Part shown: positions 1 through 7,910 of the stretch, piece by piece | Layout of the letters: every line of letters begins with the position of its first letter | Numbering within the stretch: the stretch's first letter is position 1 | Origin: CAYOZL01 sp964408435 | GTDB taxonomy: Bacteria > Bdellovibrionota_C > UBA2361 > SZUA-149 > CAYOZL01 | Assembly: GCA_964408435.1 (NCBI GenBank) | Contig: CAYOZL010000013.1 | Location: 1 to 44,736 of the forward strand | DNA: 44,736 nucleotides | Direction: 5' to 3' | Made by a program: the position numbers and the translations under genes | The notes under the pieces: generated by a model | What the model saw: the letters and a program-made list of their open reading frames with translations, nothing else | Databases searched by the model: none | What the model was told of the DNA's origin: nothing

Positions 1-31
1 TACAATTAAGATTTAAACTAGAGAGAGAAAG

Positions 32-433
32 ATGAAAAATTCACTACAAATATTTATGGATCGTGTTGCTATTACTGGTTCGGCTATTTGCTTGCTTCAT
101 TGTATTGCAATGCCAATATTTTTAATCATATTTCCATCATCTATATCTGTTTTGCTACAAGACGAGAAATTTCACCACTTAATGATTTGGTTAGTCGTTC
201 CATCAAGTTTACTAGCTGTAGTTATCGGTTGTCGTAAACATAAGGACTCTTGGGTCCTAGCAGGAGTAGTGCTTGGAATTTTGGTTGTGGCTTTTACTGC
301 AATTTTTGGGCATGACGTACTAGGGGAAAGAGGAGAGAAAATCTTTACAATAATAGGTGCTACTGTATTGGCTGTATCTCATATTCGTAACCAAAAGTTA
401 TGTCGGAAAGGCTCTTGTAATCAAAGTGTGTAG
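32..433 (+). CDS. MerC-domain small membrane protein
   Basis: A 133-residue protein made mostly of membrane segments (about four, near residues 13-40, 49-67, 74-95 and 103-118). It carries the MerC-family signature C-LLH-C-IAMP at Cys20-Cys24 in the first segment, and a second cysteine pair near the C-terminus (LCRKGSC). MerC proteins of mercury operons move Hg(II) across the inner membrane, but many MerC-domain proteins lie outside such operons and have no known substrate. No merR, merA, merP or merT is visible here, so a mercury role is not supported; a metal- or thiol-linked membrane role is only a guess. The ATG follows a purine-rich stretch (gagagagaaag). A nitrilase-family gene follows 65 bases later on the same strand. 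Confidence 0.8.
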   Translation: MKNSLQIFMDRVAITGSAICLLHCIAMPIFLIIFPSSISVLLQDEKFHHLMIWLVVPSSLLAVVIGCRKHKDSWVLAGVVLGILVVAFTAIFGHDVLGERGEKIFTIIGATVLAVSHIRNQKLCRKGSCNQSV

Positions 434-498
434 TAATAGTAATTAGCAGGCGTCTAAAATTGCTAAATTTTTTTGTCCTTATCTGTTTAGGAGCATAA

Positions 499-1299
499 AT
501 GAAAGTAGGACTTGCTCAAATTAACTGTGAAGTTGGAGACCTGGAACAAAATTGTTCTAAATTCGATAAGTATGCAGCACTTGCCAAAAAACAGGGGTGT
601 AAAGTTGTACTGTTTCCTGAAATGTCTGATACAGGGTATGTTACTTCAACTTTTTCTAAGTCTGCACAGACATGGCCAAGTGTAGGATTTAAGGCTGCAA
701 GCAAAGCTGCATCTTTACATTCAATTAACTTGATTTGTGGTATCTCTGAAAAAGAAAATGATTCGGTTTATAATTCTTTAGCTGCTTTTAATGACTCTGG
801 AGAATTGATTGCTAAATATCGCAAAACACATTTATTCTCACCTGCACCAGTGAGTGAAGATAAATATTGTGTCCCTGGCTCTAAAGCTGTTGTTGTGGAA
901 ATAGCTGGAATACCTTGGGGGCTTTCAATTTGTTATGACCTACGATTTCCTGAACTTTATAGATCATTAATGCTTAAAGGAGCACAGGTATTATTCAATG
1001 CAAGTGCTTGGCCTGCTACTCGTCCCACTCATTGGGATCACTTAAGCCGTGCAAGGGCGATAGAAAACCAGTGTTTTTTTCTTGGGGTTAATCGAGTTGG
1101 AGTTGATGAAAATCTAAGAATGCATGGTAAGAGCAGAGTCGTAGCTCCTATGGGTGATATTTTAGCAGAGGCTTCATCTGATGCCGAAGAACTTTTAGTA
1201 GCAGAAATTGATTTGAAACTTATTAATGATTTTCGCACTAAAATTCCAGCAGTTAAATCACGACGAGATGATATTTATGGTAATCTAAAATGCCGATAA
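499..1299 (+). CDS. Carbon-nitrogen hydrolase (nitrilase superfamily amidase)
   Basis: A complete 266-residue nitrilase-superfamily enzyme that hydrolyses a non-peptide C-N bond in the cytoplasm. The Glu-Lys-Cys catalytic triad is visible: Glu41 in LFPEMSDTGY, Lys109 in KYRKTHLF and the nucleophile Cys145 in SICYDLRFPEL. The motif NASAWPATRPTHWDHLSRARAIEN is also typical, and the length matches the family (260-280). The overall pattern resembles omega-amidase/YafV/Nit-type members that act on amides of dicarboxylic acids or deaminated glutathione, but the substrate cannot be told from sequence. A ribosome site (taggag) lies just upstream of the ATG. The gene is followed by about 200 bases with two promoter-like sites for the downstream glycosyltransferase. 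Confidence 0.92.
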   Translation: MKVGLAQINCEVGDLEQNCSKFDKYAALAKKQGCKVVLFPEMSDTGYVTSTFSKSAQTWPSVGFKAASKAASLHSINLICGISEKENDSVYNSLAAFNDSGELIAKYRKTHLFSPAPVSEDKYCVPGSKAVVVEIAGIPWGLSICYDLRFPELYRSLMLKGAQVLFNASAWPATRPTHWDHLSRARAIENQCFFLGVNRVGVDENLRMHGKSRVVAPMGDILAEASSDAEELLVAEIDLKLINDFRTKIPAVKSRRDDIYGNLKCR

Positions 1300-1353
1300 T
1301 GATATCTATGAAAAACAGAAGCAGTAAATAGCACCATTCTTATTATTGAATTT

Positions 1354-1383
1354 TTGACACTGCGTATCAAAATCCAGTATTCT
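1354..1383 (+). promoter_or_regulatory. Candidate sigma-70 promoter (upstream one of two)
   Basis: A perfect -35 hexamer TTGACA (1354-1359) is followed after 18 bases by TATTCT (1378-1383). It lies between the nitrilase gene and the glycosyltransferase and would read towards the latter. Identified by consensus match only. Confidence 0.4.
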
Positions 1384-1442
1384 ATAAATTCTTAAACTTG
1401 TTTAGTTTTATTAGTCGTATTGGAACTGTTATTTAGCTATTT

Positions 1443-1471
1443 TTGTAAATTATATCTGCTACAGGTATAAT
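1443..1471 (+). promoter_or_regulatory. Candidate sigma-70 promoter of the glycosyltransferase gene
   Basis: TTGTAA (1443-1448), a 17-base spacer and a perfect TATAAT (1466-1471). Transcription would start near 1478, about 50 bases before the preferred TTG start at 1529. Consensus match only. Confidence 0.5.
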
Positions 1472-1528
1472 TATACTCAAAAAGAACAAAGCATATGTTT
1501 GATAGTAAGCCGTTTTTGGAGTTCTAAA

Positions 1529-4054
1529 TTGATTGATAAAATAAAAGACTATTTCTTTAGAGGCCAATTTTTTGGTGAAGTTGATATTATCAACCATAGA
1601 GTTGTCCAAGGCTGGATCTACGATCTTAAAAACCCTAACAAATCTATTTTAGTTGAAGTTGTAAAAGACGGAAAGATTTTGAGTAAAACAGTTGCTGATG
1701 AATTTCAGCCTTTGTTGGCCTCTTCTAGGTTATCAAATGGTAATAACGGTTTTGTTTTAAAGCTTAATGAGGATGTTTGTGAGAAAACTCTAATTATTTT
1801 TAAGTCTGAGAAAAAAGTTTTAAAAAAATTATTATTAAAAAAACTCTCCTTAGAAAAACCTAAAATAGATAAATCTGCGATAAAGATAAAAAAAATAACA
1901 AATAATTTATTATTAGGTGAGGTAAGAACAGATAGAGGCTTTATATTTACTAGACCTAAGTTAGTAATTTATGTGAATGGATTTTTTCTTGGGGAAAAAA
2001 TAGCTTTCTTGCCATTTACGCTTAGAGATAAAAATGCTTTTGGTTTGAAAAAATCACGAACAACTTTTTCTTTTGCTGCTCGTATTCCTGCTACGTCTAT
2101 GCCAAATTTAGTAGAAGCAGGGAAAAAAATAACAGTAGAAATATTTGATAATGTAGGTGGTAAACTTTTACTTAAAGAAAAAGTTTTACCAACAAAAGAT
2201 TTACTTTTTGATGAAGATTTTTACTCTGCAACAAATGAAGATCTTGCTCATTCATCTTTAGAGACTATTTTGCACTATCATCTTTTTGGAAAAAAAGAGT
2301 CTCAGAAAATAAAATCTAATTTGCCTTATAATCGTCATCCACATCCCCTATTTGATAGTTATTTCTATGCTAGGAAATTTTTATTTCCTCCAAGTGATCT
2401 TCTTAGCCATTATCGAGAGCGTGGAAGTAGGAAGAATATTACTCCACATCCTCTTTTTGATTCAAAGTATTACAAAAAACAAGCTGGAGATTTAGAAGGT
2501 CTTACAGCATTAGAGCATTATGTAAAAAAAGGAATAAAGAATAATCTCAATCCGCATCCATTATTTGATATTAAATTCTATCGTTCACAAGTATGGGGTC
2601 AAGCTTATGAGAGTAATGATCTTTTAGCTCATTATATGACAGAAGGATATTTGAGTTCTTTAAACCCTCATCCTGATTTTGATTCTCATTACTGTGCCCT
2701 AGTCAATAAATCTCCTAAGCACCCTGTGCCACTTGTTTCATATCTTATGGCAAAGCCTAAGTTAAAGAAAATGAATAAGACACGTGAATATTTAAATGGA
2801 CTAAATATTTATCCAGATAAAAATGATTTTACTATCATTACCACATCACATGAAGCTTCTCTTACAGGTGCGCCACGAATAATTTTAGAGTTACTTCGTG
2901 GTTTCTCAAAAAATTACAATGTAAAATGTTACTCCTTAATTACTAAACCTGGACCACTTATGGATGAATTTAGAAGTGTCTCTAAGGTTATTGATCTAGA
3001 GCATGCGAGGGCATCTGGAGTCGGTAATACTGGAGCTATAATAAAAGAAATTTACAATGAAAATTCTTCCTTTGTTATCGCTAATTCACTAGAAACGCAT
3101 AAATTAATGGAGACTTTTTATGCTCTAGATATTCCTTTTACTGCTCTTATTCATGAGTTCTCTGAACTTTATCCTAAGCAAATTGTTAAAAGAATAGTAA
3201 AGCACGCTGATGCACTTGTTTTTCCAGCAAAATTAGTTGAGCAAAGTGCTGCTAGGAGCTCTGGGGAAGTGTTTGAAGAAAAGAGTTATGTTGCTCCACA
3301 AGGTTTTTCTCGCAGCGAGTTTCTTCTAGATAATAAAGAGCACAATCGAGCTCTACTTAGAAAAGAGTTAGGGTTAGCTTCAGATACAAAAATAGTGCTT
3401 GGTTGTGGTTCAGTAGATATTAGAAAAGGTGTAGATCTTTTCATTGCTATTGCTAAAAATGTTCTTAGTAAGGAAGACTCTAAGATTAAATTTGTTTGGC
3501 TTGGTAATAATGAGGAAAAAGATTGCCCAGGAGGTCGTTTTCGATTTTGGTTAGAACAGGATTTAAAACGAGCTGGGTTAAATGATAAAGTATTTTTCGT
3601 AGGCAGCAAAAAAAGTGTAGCTAAATACTTTCAAGCAGCTGATGTTTTTTTAATGACTTCCAGATTAGACCCTTTTCCTTATGTTGCTTTAGAGGCAATG
3701 CATAGTGCTCTTCCTCTCATTATGTTCAGTGGCGGGAATGGGGTAGTTGAATTAGTGAACGAAAATAGTGCTGTCGTAATTCCCCATTTAGATATTTCAA
3801 AGGCTTCAGAAAAAATTATAGAACTAACTAATAATCCTATCTTAGCGAAAAAAATAGGTAGTAATGCAAAAGATCAAATCAAGCAAAAACTATCTCATAA
3901 AGATTACTTGCAAACTATGATTGATATTTCGATGAAAATTTCTAATGAGCAAACTAGGAATTCTTTTATTATGGCTAATGAAAAGCTGTTTGCTAGTAAC
4001 AAAAATTTTACTAAGAAAAACTCTACCAAGAAAAATTATAGTGCTGTTGCATAA
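1529..4054 (+). CDS. Large GT4-type glycosyltransferase with HPLFD repeats
   Basis: A multidomain transferase of about 841 residues. The TTG at 1529 is preferred because GGAG (1518-1521) sits 7 bases upstream; an in-frame TTG at 1499 adds ten residues but has no ribosome site. Order of parts: a GEVD...VQGWIYD beta module near residues 15-80, of the kind seen ahead of other polysaccharide transferases, with a possible second copy near 120-225; then at least four tandem repeats of 35-38 residues with HPLFD or HPDFD at about 272, 307, 343 and 381, each containing aromatic residues and an LLxHY element; then a GT-B fold GT4 domain at about 430-810 with RKGVDLFI and TSRLDPFPYVALEAMH, which matches the nucleotide-sugar binding E-x7-E region. 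It probably adds a sugar to a surface polysaccharide. Its 3' end overlaps the convergent sulfotransferase gene by 32 bases. Confidence 0.85.
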   Translation: MIDKIKDYFFRGQFFGEVDIINHRVVQGWIYDLKNPNKSILVEVVKDGKILSKTVADEFQPLLASSRLSNGNNGFVLKLNEDVCEKTLIIFKSEKKVLKKLLLKKLSLEKPKIDKSAIKIKKITNNLLLGEVRTDRGFIFTRPKLVIYVNGFFLGEKIAFLPFTLRDKNAFGLKKSRTTFSFAARIPATSMPNLVEAGKKITVEIFDNVGGKLLLKEKVLPTKDLLFDEDFYSATNEDLAHSSLETILHYHLFGKKESQKIKSNLPYNRHPHPLFDSYFYARKFLFPPSDLLSHYRERGSRKNITPHPLFDSKYYKKQAGDLEGLTALEHYVKKGIKNNLNPHPLFDIKFYRSQVWGQAYESNDLLAHYMTEGYLSSLNPHPDFDSHYCALVNKSPKHPVPLVSYLMAKPKLKKMNKTREYLNGLNIYPDKNDFTIITTSHEASLTGAPRIILELLRGFSKNYNVKCYSLITKPGPLMDEFRSVSKVIDLEHARASGVGNTGAIIKEIYNENSSFVIANSLETHKLMETFYALDIPFTALIHEFSELYPKQIVKRIVKHADALVFPAKLVEQSAARSSGEVFEEKSYVAPQGFSRSEFLLDNKEHNRALLRKELGLASDTKIVLGCGSVDIRKGVDLFIAIAKNVLSKEDSKIKFVWLGNNEEKDCPGGRFRFWLEQDLKRAGLNDKVFFVGSKKSVAKYFQAADVFLMTSRLDPFPYVALEAMHSALPLIMFSGGNGVVELVNENSAVVIPHLDISKASEKIIELTNNPILAKKIGSNAKDQIKQKLSHKDYLQTMIDISMKISNEQTRNSFIMANEKLFASNKNFTKKNSTKKNYSAVA

Positions 4055-5300
4055 AATTAATTGTTGGTTGGTAAAATTCTTGAAGTTTCTTTTCTAATTC
4101 TCCTTCATCTTTTCTAATATAATTACCTTTATTTAAATTTATTTCTTTTTCTGTCTTGTTTATTTGTTCAAGATCTAAAAAGTCATAAACTTTATTTAAA
4201 AGTTTTCCTTGGTCTTTTACTAGTCCCTCAAATGGAACAATTAAAATTTGTTCTTCAGGGAAATAGCTTTGCCAGTAACTAAGAAAAAAATCATAGAGCC
4301 CGTAAAATAGATGATGATTAATGTTTAGCTTGTCAGAGTTAAGAAAAGTTTTTGTTTTTTCTTCGAAAGAAATCTCCTTATTTGTAAATAACTTAAGGTC
4401 ATCTATGCTAGCTAGTAAAGTCTGTTCAATCGAACGATTTTCAAATCCTAATTTTTTCATATGGTAGTAATGAGAGATTGCTCGGTCAATTGGATTTCTG
4501 AGAATAAAAATTAGTTTTATTTTAGGGAAAACTTCTTTTATTCTTTTTGCAAACGGGCGAGCATATATGCCTGGATTTGCTTCTCCAGTTATAAAAGTTG
4601 AATCTGCTCTTTCTCGTTGAAAATGTGAGAGATACCATTCTCTTGGTACTTGTTTATTCTTGAAATAGTCAAATTCAATTTCTTTTAATATAGGAGGGAT
4701 TACTCGAGGATGGGAAGCAACACCGTCAAAAAAAGATGTTGTGCCAGACTTCATTGCTCCTACAATAATAAAACTAGGCTCAATGCGATCTTCTTTAAGT
4801 AAGGACATCGTTGGATGGCGATCGTCTGTAGCACGAGCAATATACTTTGTTGCTAAATCATAATTACCCTGCATTTTTAACAAAAAAGCATATGCTATTA
4901 ACTGTCGCCAATTAGCTTCTTTTTTACTAACAACTGTTTTGAGCATTTCTATGCAGTCTGCATTTATCTGAGGGTCTTTAGCTAGATATCTAAAATTCTC
5001 TAATGTGATAGATGCATTAGGGCTTTCAATTATAGCTTGTGTATTATGATAGGCTGCGCGCTTAGTGTCTCCTTCATCGTATAGAATTCTTGAAAGCTCT
5101 TTGTGTGCTTGCGAACTTCTTTGATCTCCAAATGAGGCGATTTCTAATAGAAGAGCACGGGCTTTTTCTTTTAATCCAAGTACGTGATAGCGACTTGCAA
5201 GCCTTGCAAGTGAGTGGAAATCTTTTTTACTTTTAAGAAGAGACTCTTCTTGGAGTGCTCTTGCAATTAAGTCTTCATGGTCAGCTAGTTTTGTTATCAT
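4023..5300 (-). CDS. PAPS-dependent sulfotransferase with helical N-terminal domain
   Basis: A 425-residue protein that should move a sulfate group from PAPS to a carbohydrate or similar acceptor. The 5'-phosphosulfate loop is FIIVGAMKSGTTS at residues 178-189 (Lys184), and the 3'-phosphate site is ILRNPIDRAISHYYH near 266-280 (Arg268, Ser276), both as in the sulfotransferase family (Pfam Sulfotransfer_1/3). Residues 1-170 are helical with a TPR-like layout (for example RLASRYHVLGLKEKARALLL), which suggests a docking domain. The gene is convergent with the repeat-bearing glycosyltransferase and shares its last 32 bases, so the two may act on the same glycan. PAPS synthesis genes are not in the window. 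Confidence 0.9.
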   Translation of the reverse strand: MITKLADHEDLIARALQEESLLKSKKDFHSLARLASRYHVLGLKEKARALLLEIASFGDQRSSQAHKELSRILYDEGDTKRAAYHNTQAIIESPNASITLENFRYLAKDPQINADCIEMLKTVVSKKEANWRQLIAYAFLLKMQGNYDLATKYIARATDDRHPTMSLLKEDRIEPSFIIVGAMKSGTTSFFDGVASHPRVIPPILKEIEFDYFKNKQVPREWYLSHFQRERADSTFITGEANPGIYARPFAKRIKEVFPKIKLIFILRNPIDRAISHYYHMKKLGFENRSIEQTLLASIDDLKLFTNKEISFEEKTKTFLNSDKLNINHHLFYGLYDFFLSYWQSYFPEEQILIVPFEGLVKDQGKLLNKVYDFLDLEQINKTEKEINLNKGNYIRKDEGELEKKLQEFYQPTINFMQQHYNFSW

Positions 5301-5400
5301 TCTAATTTGTCTTTACTTGAGATAGCTCTGCTAAATCTTAATATAACTTATGCTAAAAATCTAATTAAAAGGATTTTCCTTTCTTTTTAAAACCTTAATA

Positions 5401-5425
5401 AAACAAATTTGTAGTAAACAAATTT
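5401..5425. repeat. Short direct repeat upstream of the HU-like gene
   Basis: AAACAAATTT occurs twice, at 5401-5410 and 5416-5425 (15-base period, about 1.5 helix turns). It lies in the divergent intergenic region between the sulfotransferase and the HU-like gene and could be an operator. In such AT-rich DNA chance is a real alternative. Confidence 0.25.
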
Positions 5426-5495
5426 CTCTAATCTGCGAGTAAATAGAAGTAATAAATAAAAAATAAATTAACAATAAACTAAAAAAGGAGATAAT

Positions 5496-5822
5496 ATGTT
5501 TAAATATTTATTAATTATAAGCTCGTTATTTGTAACTAATGCTTTTGCAAGTACATCTTTAGTGGAATTAGTTCAAAGAGAATCAGAAATAGATGGGCCT
5601 GAAGCAGTTGAAAGTATTGAGCACGTTGTTAACTCAATTAAATCTGCCTTAGAAAAAGGTGAGGATGTGCAAATTAGAAACTTTGGAACATTTTATTTGC
5701 AAAATAGAAAAGCTAGAAAAGGAATAAATCCTAGAACTAGAGAGCAGATTGATATTCCTGCTAGAAGTTATCCTAAGTTTAGAGCTTCTGAGAATTTGAA
5801 GAAGTTAGTTAGGGGTGAGTAG
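5496..5822 (+). CDS. HU/IHF-family DNA-binding protein with signal peptide
   Basis: A 108-residue protein. Residues 19-108 match a complete HU fold: helices 1 and 2 (STSLVELVQRESEIDG...), the IRNFGTFYLQNRKARKG signature, and the DNA-binding arm GINPRTREQIDIPAR with the intercalating proline of the NP-R-T motif. Residues 1-18 (MFK, then a hydrophobic run YLLIISSLFVTN, then AFA before Ser19) form a textbook type I signal peptide with an AxA cleavage site. Ordinary HU begins directly at helix 1, so the leader is extra and no HU sequence is lost. The start is firm: AAAAAGGAG lies just upstream of the ATG. A strong terminator follows, so it is probably a single-gene unit. It may bind DNA in the periplasm or outside the cell. 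If the leader is not processed it could instead tether DNA to the membrane. Confidence 0.88.
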   Translation: MFKYLLIISSLFVTNAFASTSLVELVQRESEIDGPEAVESIEHVVNSIKSALEKGEDVQIRNFGTFYLQNRKARKGINPRTREQIDIPARSYPKFRASENLKKLVRGE

Positions 5823-5847
5823 AGTTTATTTTAGATAGACTTTTTTT

Positions 5848-5878
5848 GAGGAAACTTTAATTAGTTTCCTCTTTTTTT
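5848..5878 (+). terminator. Rho-independent terminator after the HU-like gene
   Basis: Nine-base stem GAGGAAACT / AGTTTCCTC (5848-5856 and 5863-5871), loop TTAATT, then seven T. It begins 25 bases after the stop codon of the HU-like gene. Confidence 0.88.
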
Positions 5879-6130
5879 CTTAGTCTTAATCTTGGTCTGA
5901 ATTCTTAGTCCTAGTCCTAATCTTAATCCCAGTCTAATTTCTTATTCTTATGTCCCGTCCTGAAATAAGTCTACACTTTTTCGAAAGTAGAAATAGGTAT
6001 AACTAAAAAATACAGTATAGAAGGAAAAAATATTTAGATTAAGACTAGGACTAAGAATTCAGGCCAAGACTAGGATTAGGATTAAGACTAAGAATTCAGA
6101 CCAAGACCAAGATTAATACTAAGATTAGGA
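5879..6130. repeat. Inverted array of degenerate TTARTC hexamers
   Basis: The 343-base gap 5823-6165 holds no gene. After the terminator, about 5879-5950 is a run of hexamers of the form YTARTC (TTAGTC, CTAGTC, CTAATC, TTAATC, CCAGTC) with an interspersed TGAATTC heptamer. About 6037-6130 holds the same units on the opposite strand. A 20-base block is shared exactly in inverted form by 5891-5910 and 6086-6105. The roughly 90-base centre is unrelated to the repeats. As RNA the arms would form a long imperfect hairpin. It could be a MITE-like element or slippage-generated repeat DNA. Confidence 0.8.
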
Positions 6131-6165
6131 AAAGATTGAGAGAGAATCAGGGTTTAATTTATTTC

Positions 6166-6933
6166 TTATATCCCAGTTGGCATATCAAAAAACTCCCATT
6201 CTAGGCCGTATTTCTTAGCAATAGCCTTAGTTAAATTTATCACGCCTAGCATTTCACTTAGATAATGGCCCGCACAAATTACATTTAGTTTGTGGTCTTT
6301 GCAGTAGTGATAAATAGACTGTCTGGGCTCTCCAGTTATGAGGGTATCAAAGTCTTCTTTTTTATAATTTTGTAATTGGTCACAACCTGAACCAGTAACT
6401 ATACAAACTTTTTCTGGCTTTTTAGGGCCAAAGTTTAAAGAAAAAATATTAGCTGTAGTTTTTGTTAGGGGTAAGAGTTGATCTTTTATTTTGTTAATTA
6501 TTTCATCTAGTTTTAATTGTTTAGAATTTTGCCCAATGCAACCAATGAAATGACTTCCAAGTTTTGCGCTAGGTTTTACATTTTCTAATTCAATAAGCTT
6601 GGCTAGTGAAAAATTATTTCCGTATTTAGGACACGCATCAAGTGGTAGGTGTTGAGCTATTATACTAATTTTTTTATCTACAGATAATTCATAAATTTTT
6701 CTTAGATACTGAGTTTCCAAACTTTGTTTTTTCCAAAAGATTCCGTGATGAGCAATGATTAAATCAGAGTTACAATTCTCAATTGTGCTTAAGCCTACAT
6801 CAACACTAGCTACGACTTTTTTTATGTCTTTTGCAAAGTTTACTTGAAGACCGTTTAAGCTATAATCTTCATCAGTGAATTTGTCAGAATCTAGTTCTTT
6901 ACTAATATAGTCTGATATCGTTTCTGCATTCAT
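6166..6933 (-). CDS. NIF3-family dinuclear metal-centre protein (YbgI-like)
   Basis: About 255 residues if started at the ATG at 6933. The start is chosen by comparison with E. coli YbgI, whose N-terminus aligns with MNAETISDYISKEL and the SLNGLQV motif that follows. An upstream ATG at 6981 adds 16 residues with no family resemblance. Metal-binding motifs are visible: IIAHHGIFWKK near residues 59-69, AQHLPLDACPKYGNN in the middle, and the C-terminal VICAGHYLSEMLGV with His and Glu. NIF3 proteins form hexamers with a two-metal site; the E. coli member has been proposed to be a GTP cyclohydrolase-like or radiation-resistance protein, but the general function is not settled. The gene is divergent from accD. 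Confidence 0.9.
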   Translation of the reverse strand: MNAETISDYISKELDSDKFTDEDYSLNGLQVNFAKDIKKVVASVDVGLSTIENCNSDLIIAHHGIFWKKQSLETQYLRKIYELSVDKKISIIAQHLPLDACPKYGNNFSLAKLIELENVKPSAKLGSHFIGCIGQNSKQLKLDEIINKIKDQLLPLTKTTANIFSLNFGPKKPEKVCIVTGSGCDQLQNYKKEDFDTLITGEPRQSIYHYCKDHKLNVICAGHYLSEMLGVINLTKAIAKKYGLEWEFFDMPTGI

Positions 6934-7061
6934 TATTTTTTGAGTTAAATTTGTTAAGCAAATGTAAACATAATTTGACACTTCTGTCTGCTAAAGAGAA
7001 AACAAGAGCTGAAAAATTTTTGAAAAATAATAAGACATTATTATTGTAAGGAGTATATAAG

Positions 7062-7910
7062 TTGGCAGCTTGGTTTTCAATTAAAAAAGCACCTAAACCG
7101 GATACGGAACAAACTGATAGAGTAGAGATTCCTGGTGGGTTATGGACGAAATGTAGCTCTTGTAGCTCAATTATTTACACTAAAGAATTAGAAAGAAATC
7201 ATTATGTGTGTGTGAAGTGTGAAAATCATTTTAGATTAAGTGCTGAGCAAAGAATTAAAATTTTATGTGATAGAAATTCTTTTGAAGAATTTGATGCAAA
7301 GTTAAAATCTACAGACCCTTTGGGTTTTAAAGATAGAATAAAATACAAAGAAAGATTAAAAAAAGCTGAGAAGAAAACAGGAAAGCCAGATGCAGTTTTA
7401 ACTGGTAAGGCTAAAATTGATGGTCATGATTGTGTGCTAGCAGTTTTTAATTTCTTTTTTATGGGCGGTAGCATGGGTACTGTCGTTGGAGAGAAAATTG
7501 CTAGAGCAGTAGAGGCTGCGACTAAAGAAAAGCTTCCAATGATTATAGTATCTGCTTCAGGTGGAGCTAGAATGCATGAAGGAATTTATTCTTTAATGCA
7601 AATGGCAAAAGTGAGTGCTGCTTTAGTAAGGCATTCAGATCAAGGTCTATTATATCTTTCTATTTTAACTGACCCTACTACTGGTGGAGTAGCTGCTTCA
7701 TTCTCTATGCAAGGAGATATTATTATTTCCGAGCCAGGTGCATTAATCGGTTTTGCAGGCCCTAGAGTAATAGAACAAACTATTAATAAGAAATTACCTG
7801 AAGGATTTCAAAGAGCGGAGTTTTTACTAGAGCATGGCATGATAGATATGATAGTTTCTAGGTCGAACATGAAAGAAAAGGTATCTCAAATTTTTGAAAT
7901 TTTAAATTAA
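7062..7910 (+). CDS. accD: Acetyl-CoA carboxylase carboxyltransferase subunit beta
   Basis: A 282-residue protein that, with AccA, transfers the carboxyl group from biotin to acetyl-CoA to give malonyl-CoA, the first step of fatty-acid synthesis. The N-terminal zinc ribbon is intact (Cys31, Cys34, Cys50, Cys53), followed by the crotonase-like carboxyltransferase domain with motifs ASGGARMHEGIYSLMQM, DPTTGGVAASFSMQGD and EPGALIGFAGPRVIEQT. Length is normal. The start is TTG with AAGGAG 8 bases before it. The stop TAA overlaps the ATG of lptD (TAATG), so the two genes are translationally coupled. Confidence 0.97.
   Translation: MAAWFSIKKAPKPDTEQTDRVEIPGGLWTKCSSCSSIIYTKELERNHYVCVKCENHFRLSAEQRIKILCDRNSFEEFDAKLKSTDPLGFKDRIKYKERLKKAEKKTGKPDAVLTGKAKIDGHDCVLAVFNFFFMGGSMGTVVGEKIARAVEAATKEKLPMIIVSASGGARMHEGIYSLMQMAKVSAALVRHSDQGLLYLSILTDPTTGGVAASFSMQGDIIISEPGALIGFAGPRVIEQTINKKLPEGFQRAEFLLEHGMIDMIVSRSNMKEKVSQIFEILN

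Noticed and set aside
32..433. A mercury-resistance operon
   Set aside because: Only a MerC-domain protein is present; merA, merR, merT and merP are not seen.
2364..2714. Regular repeats at about 105-115 bases as a CRISPR array
   Set aside because: They are protein-level HPLFD repeats in an open frame with diverged DNA, not identical repeats with spacers.
3286..3609. A 107-codon minus-strand open frame inside the glycosyltransferase gene
   Set aside because: It is antisense to the conserved GT4 domain and lacks any motif or ribosome site.
5879..6130. Hexamer array as CRISPR
   Set aside because: Units are six bases, degenerate and without spacers.
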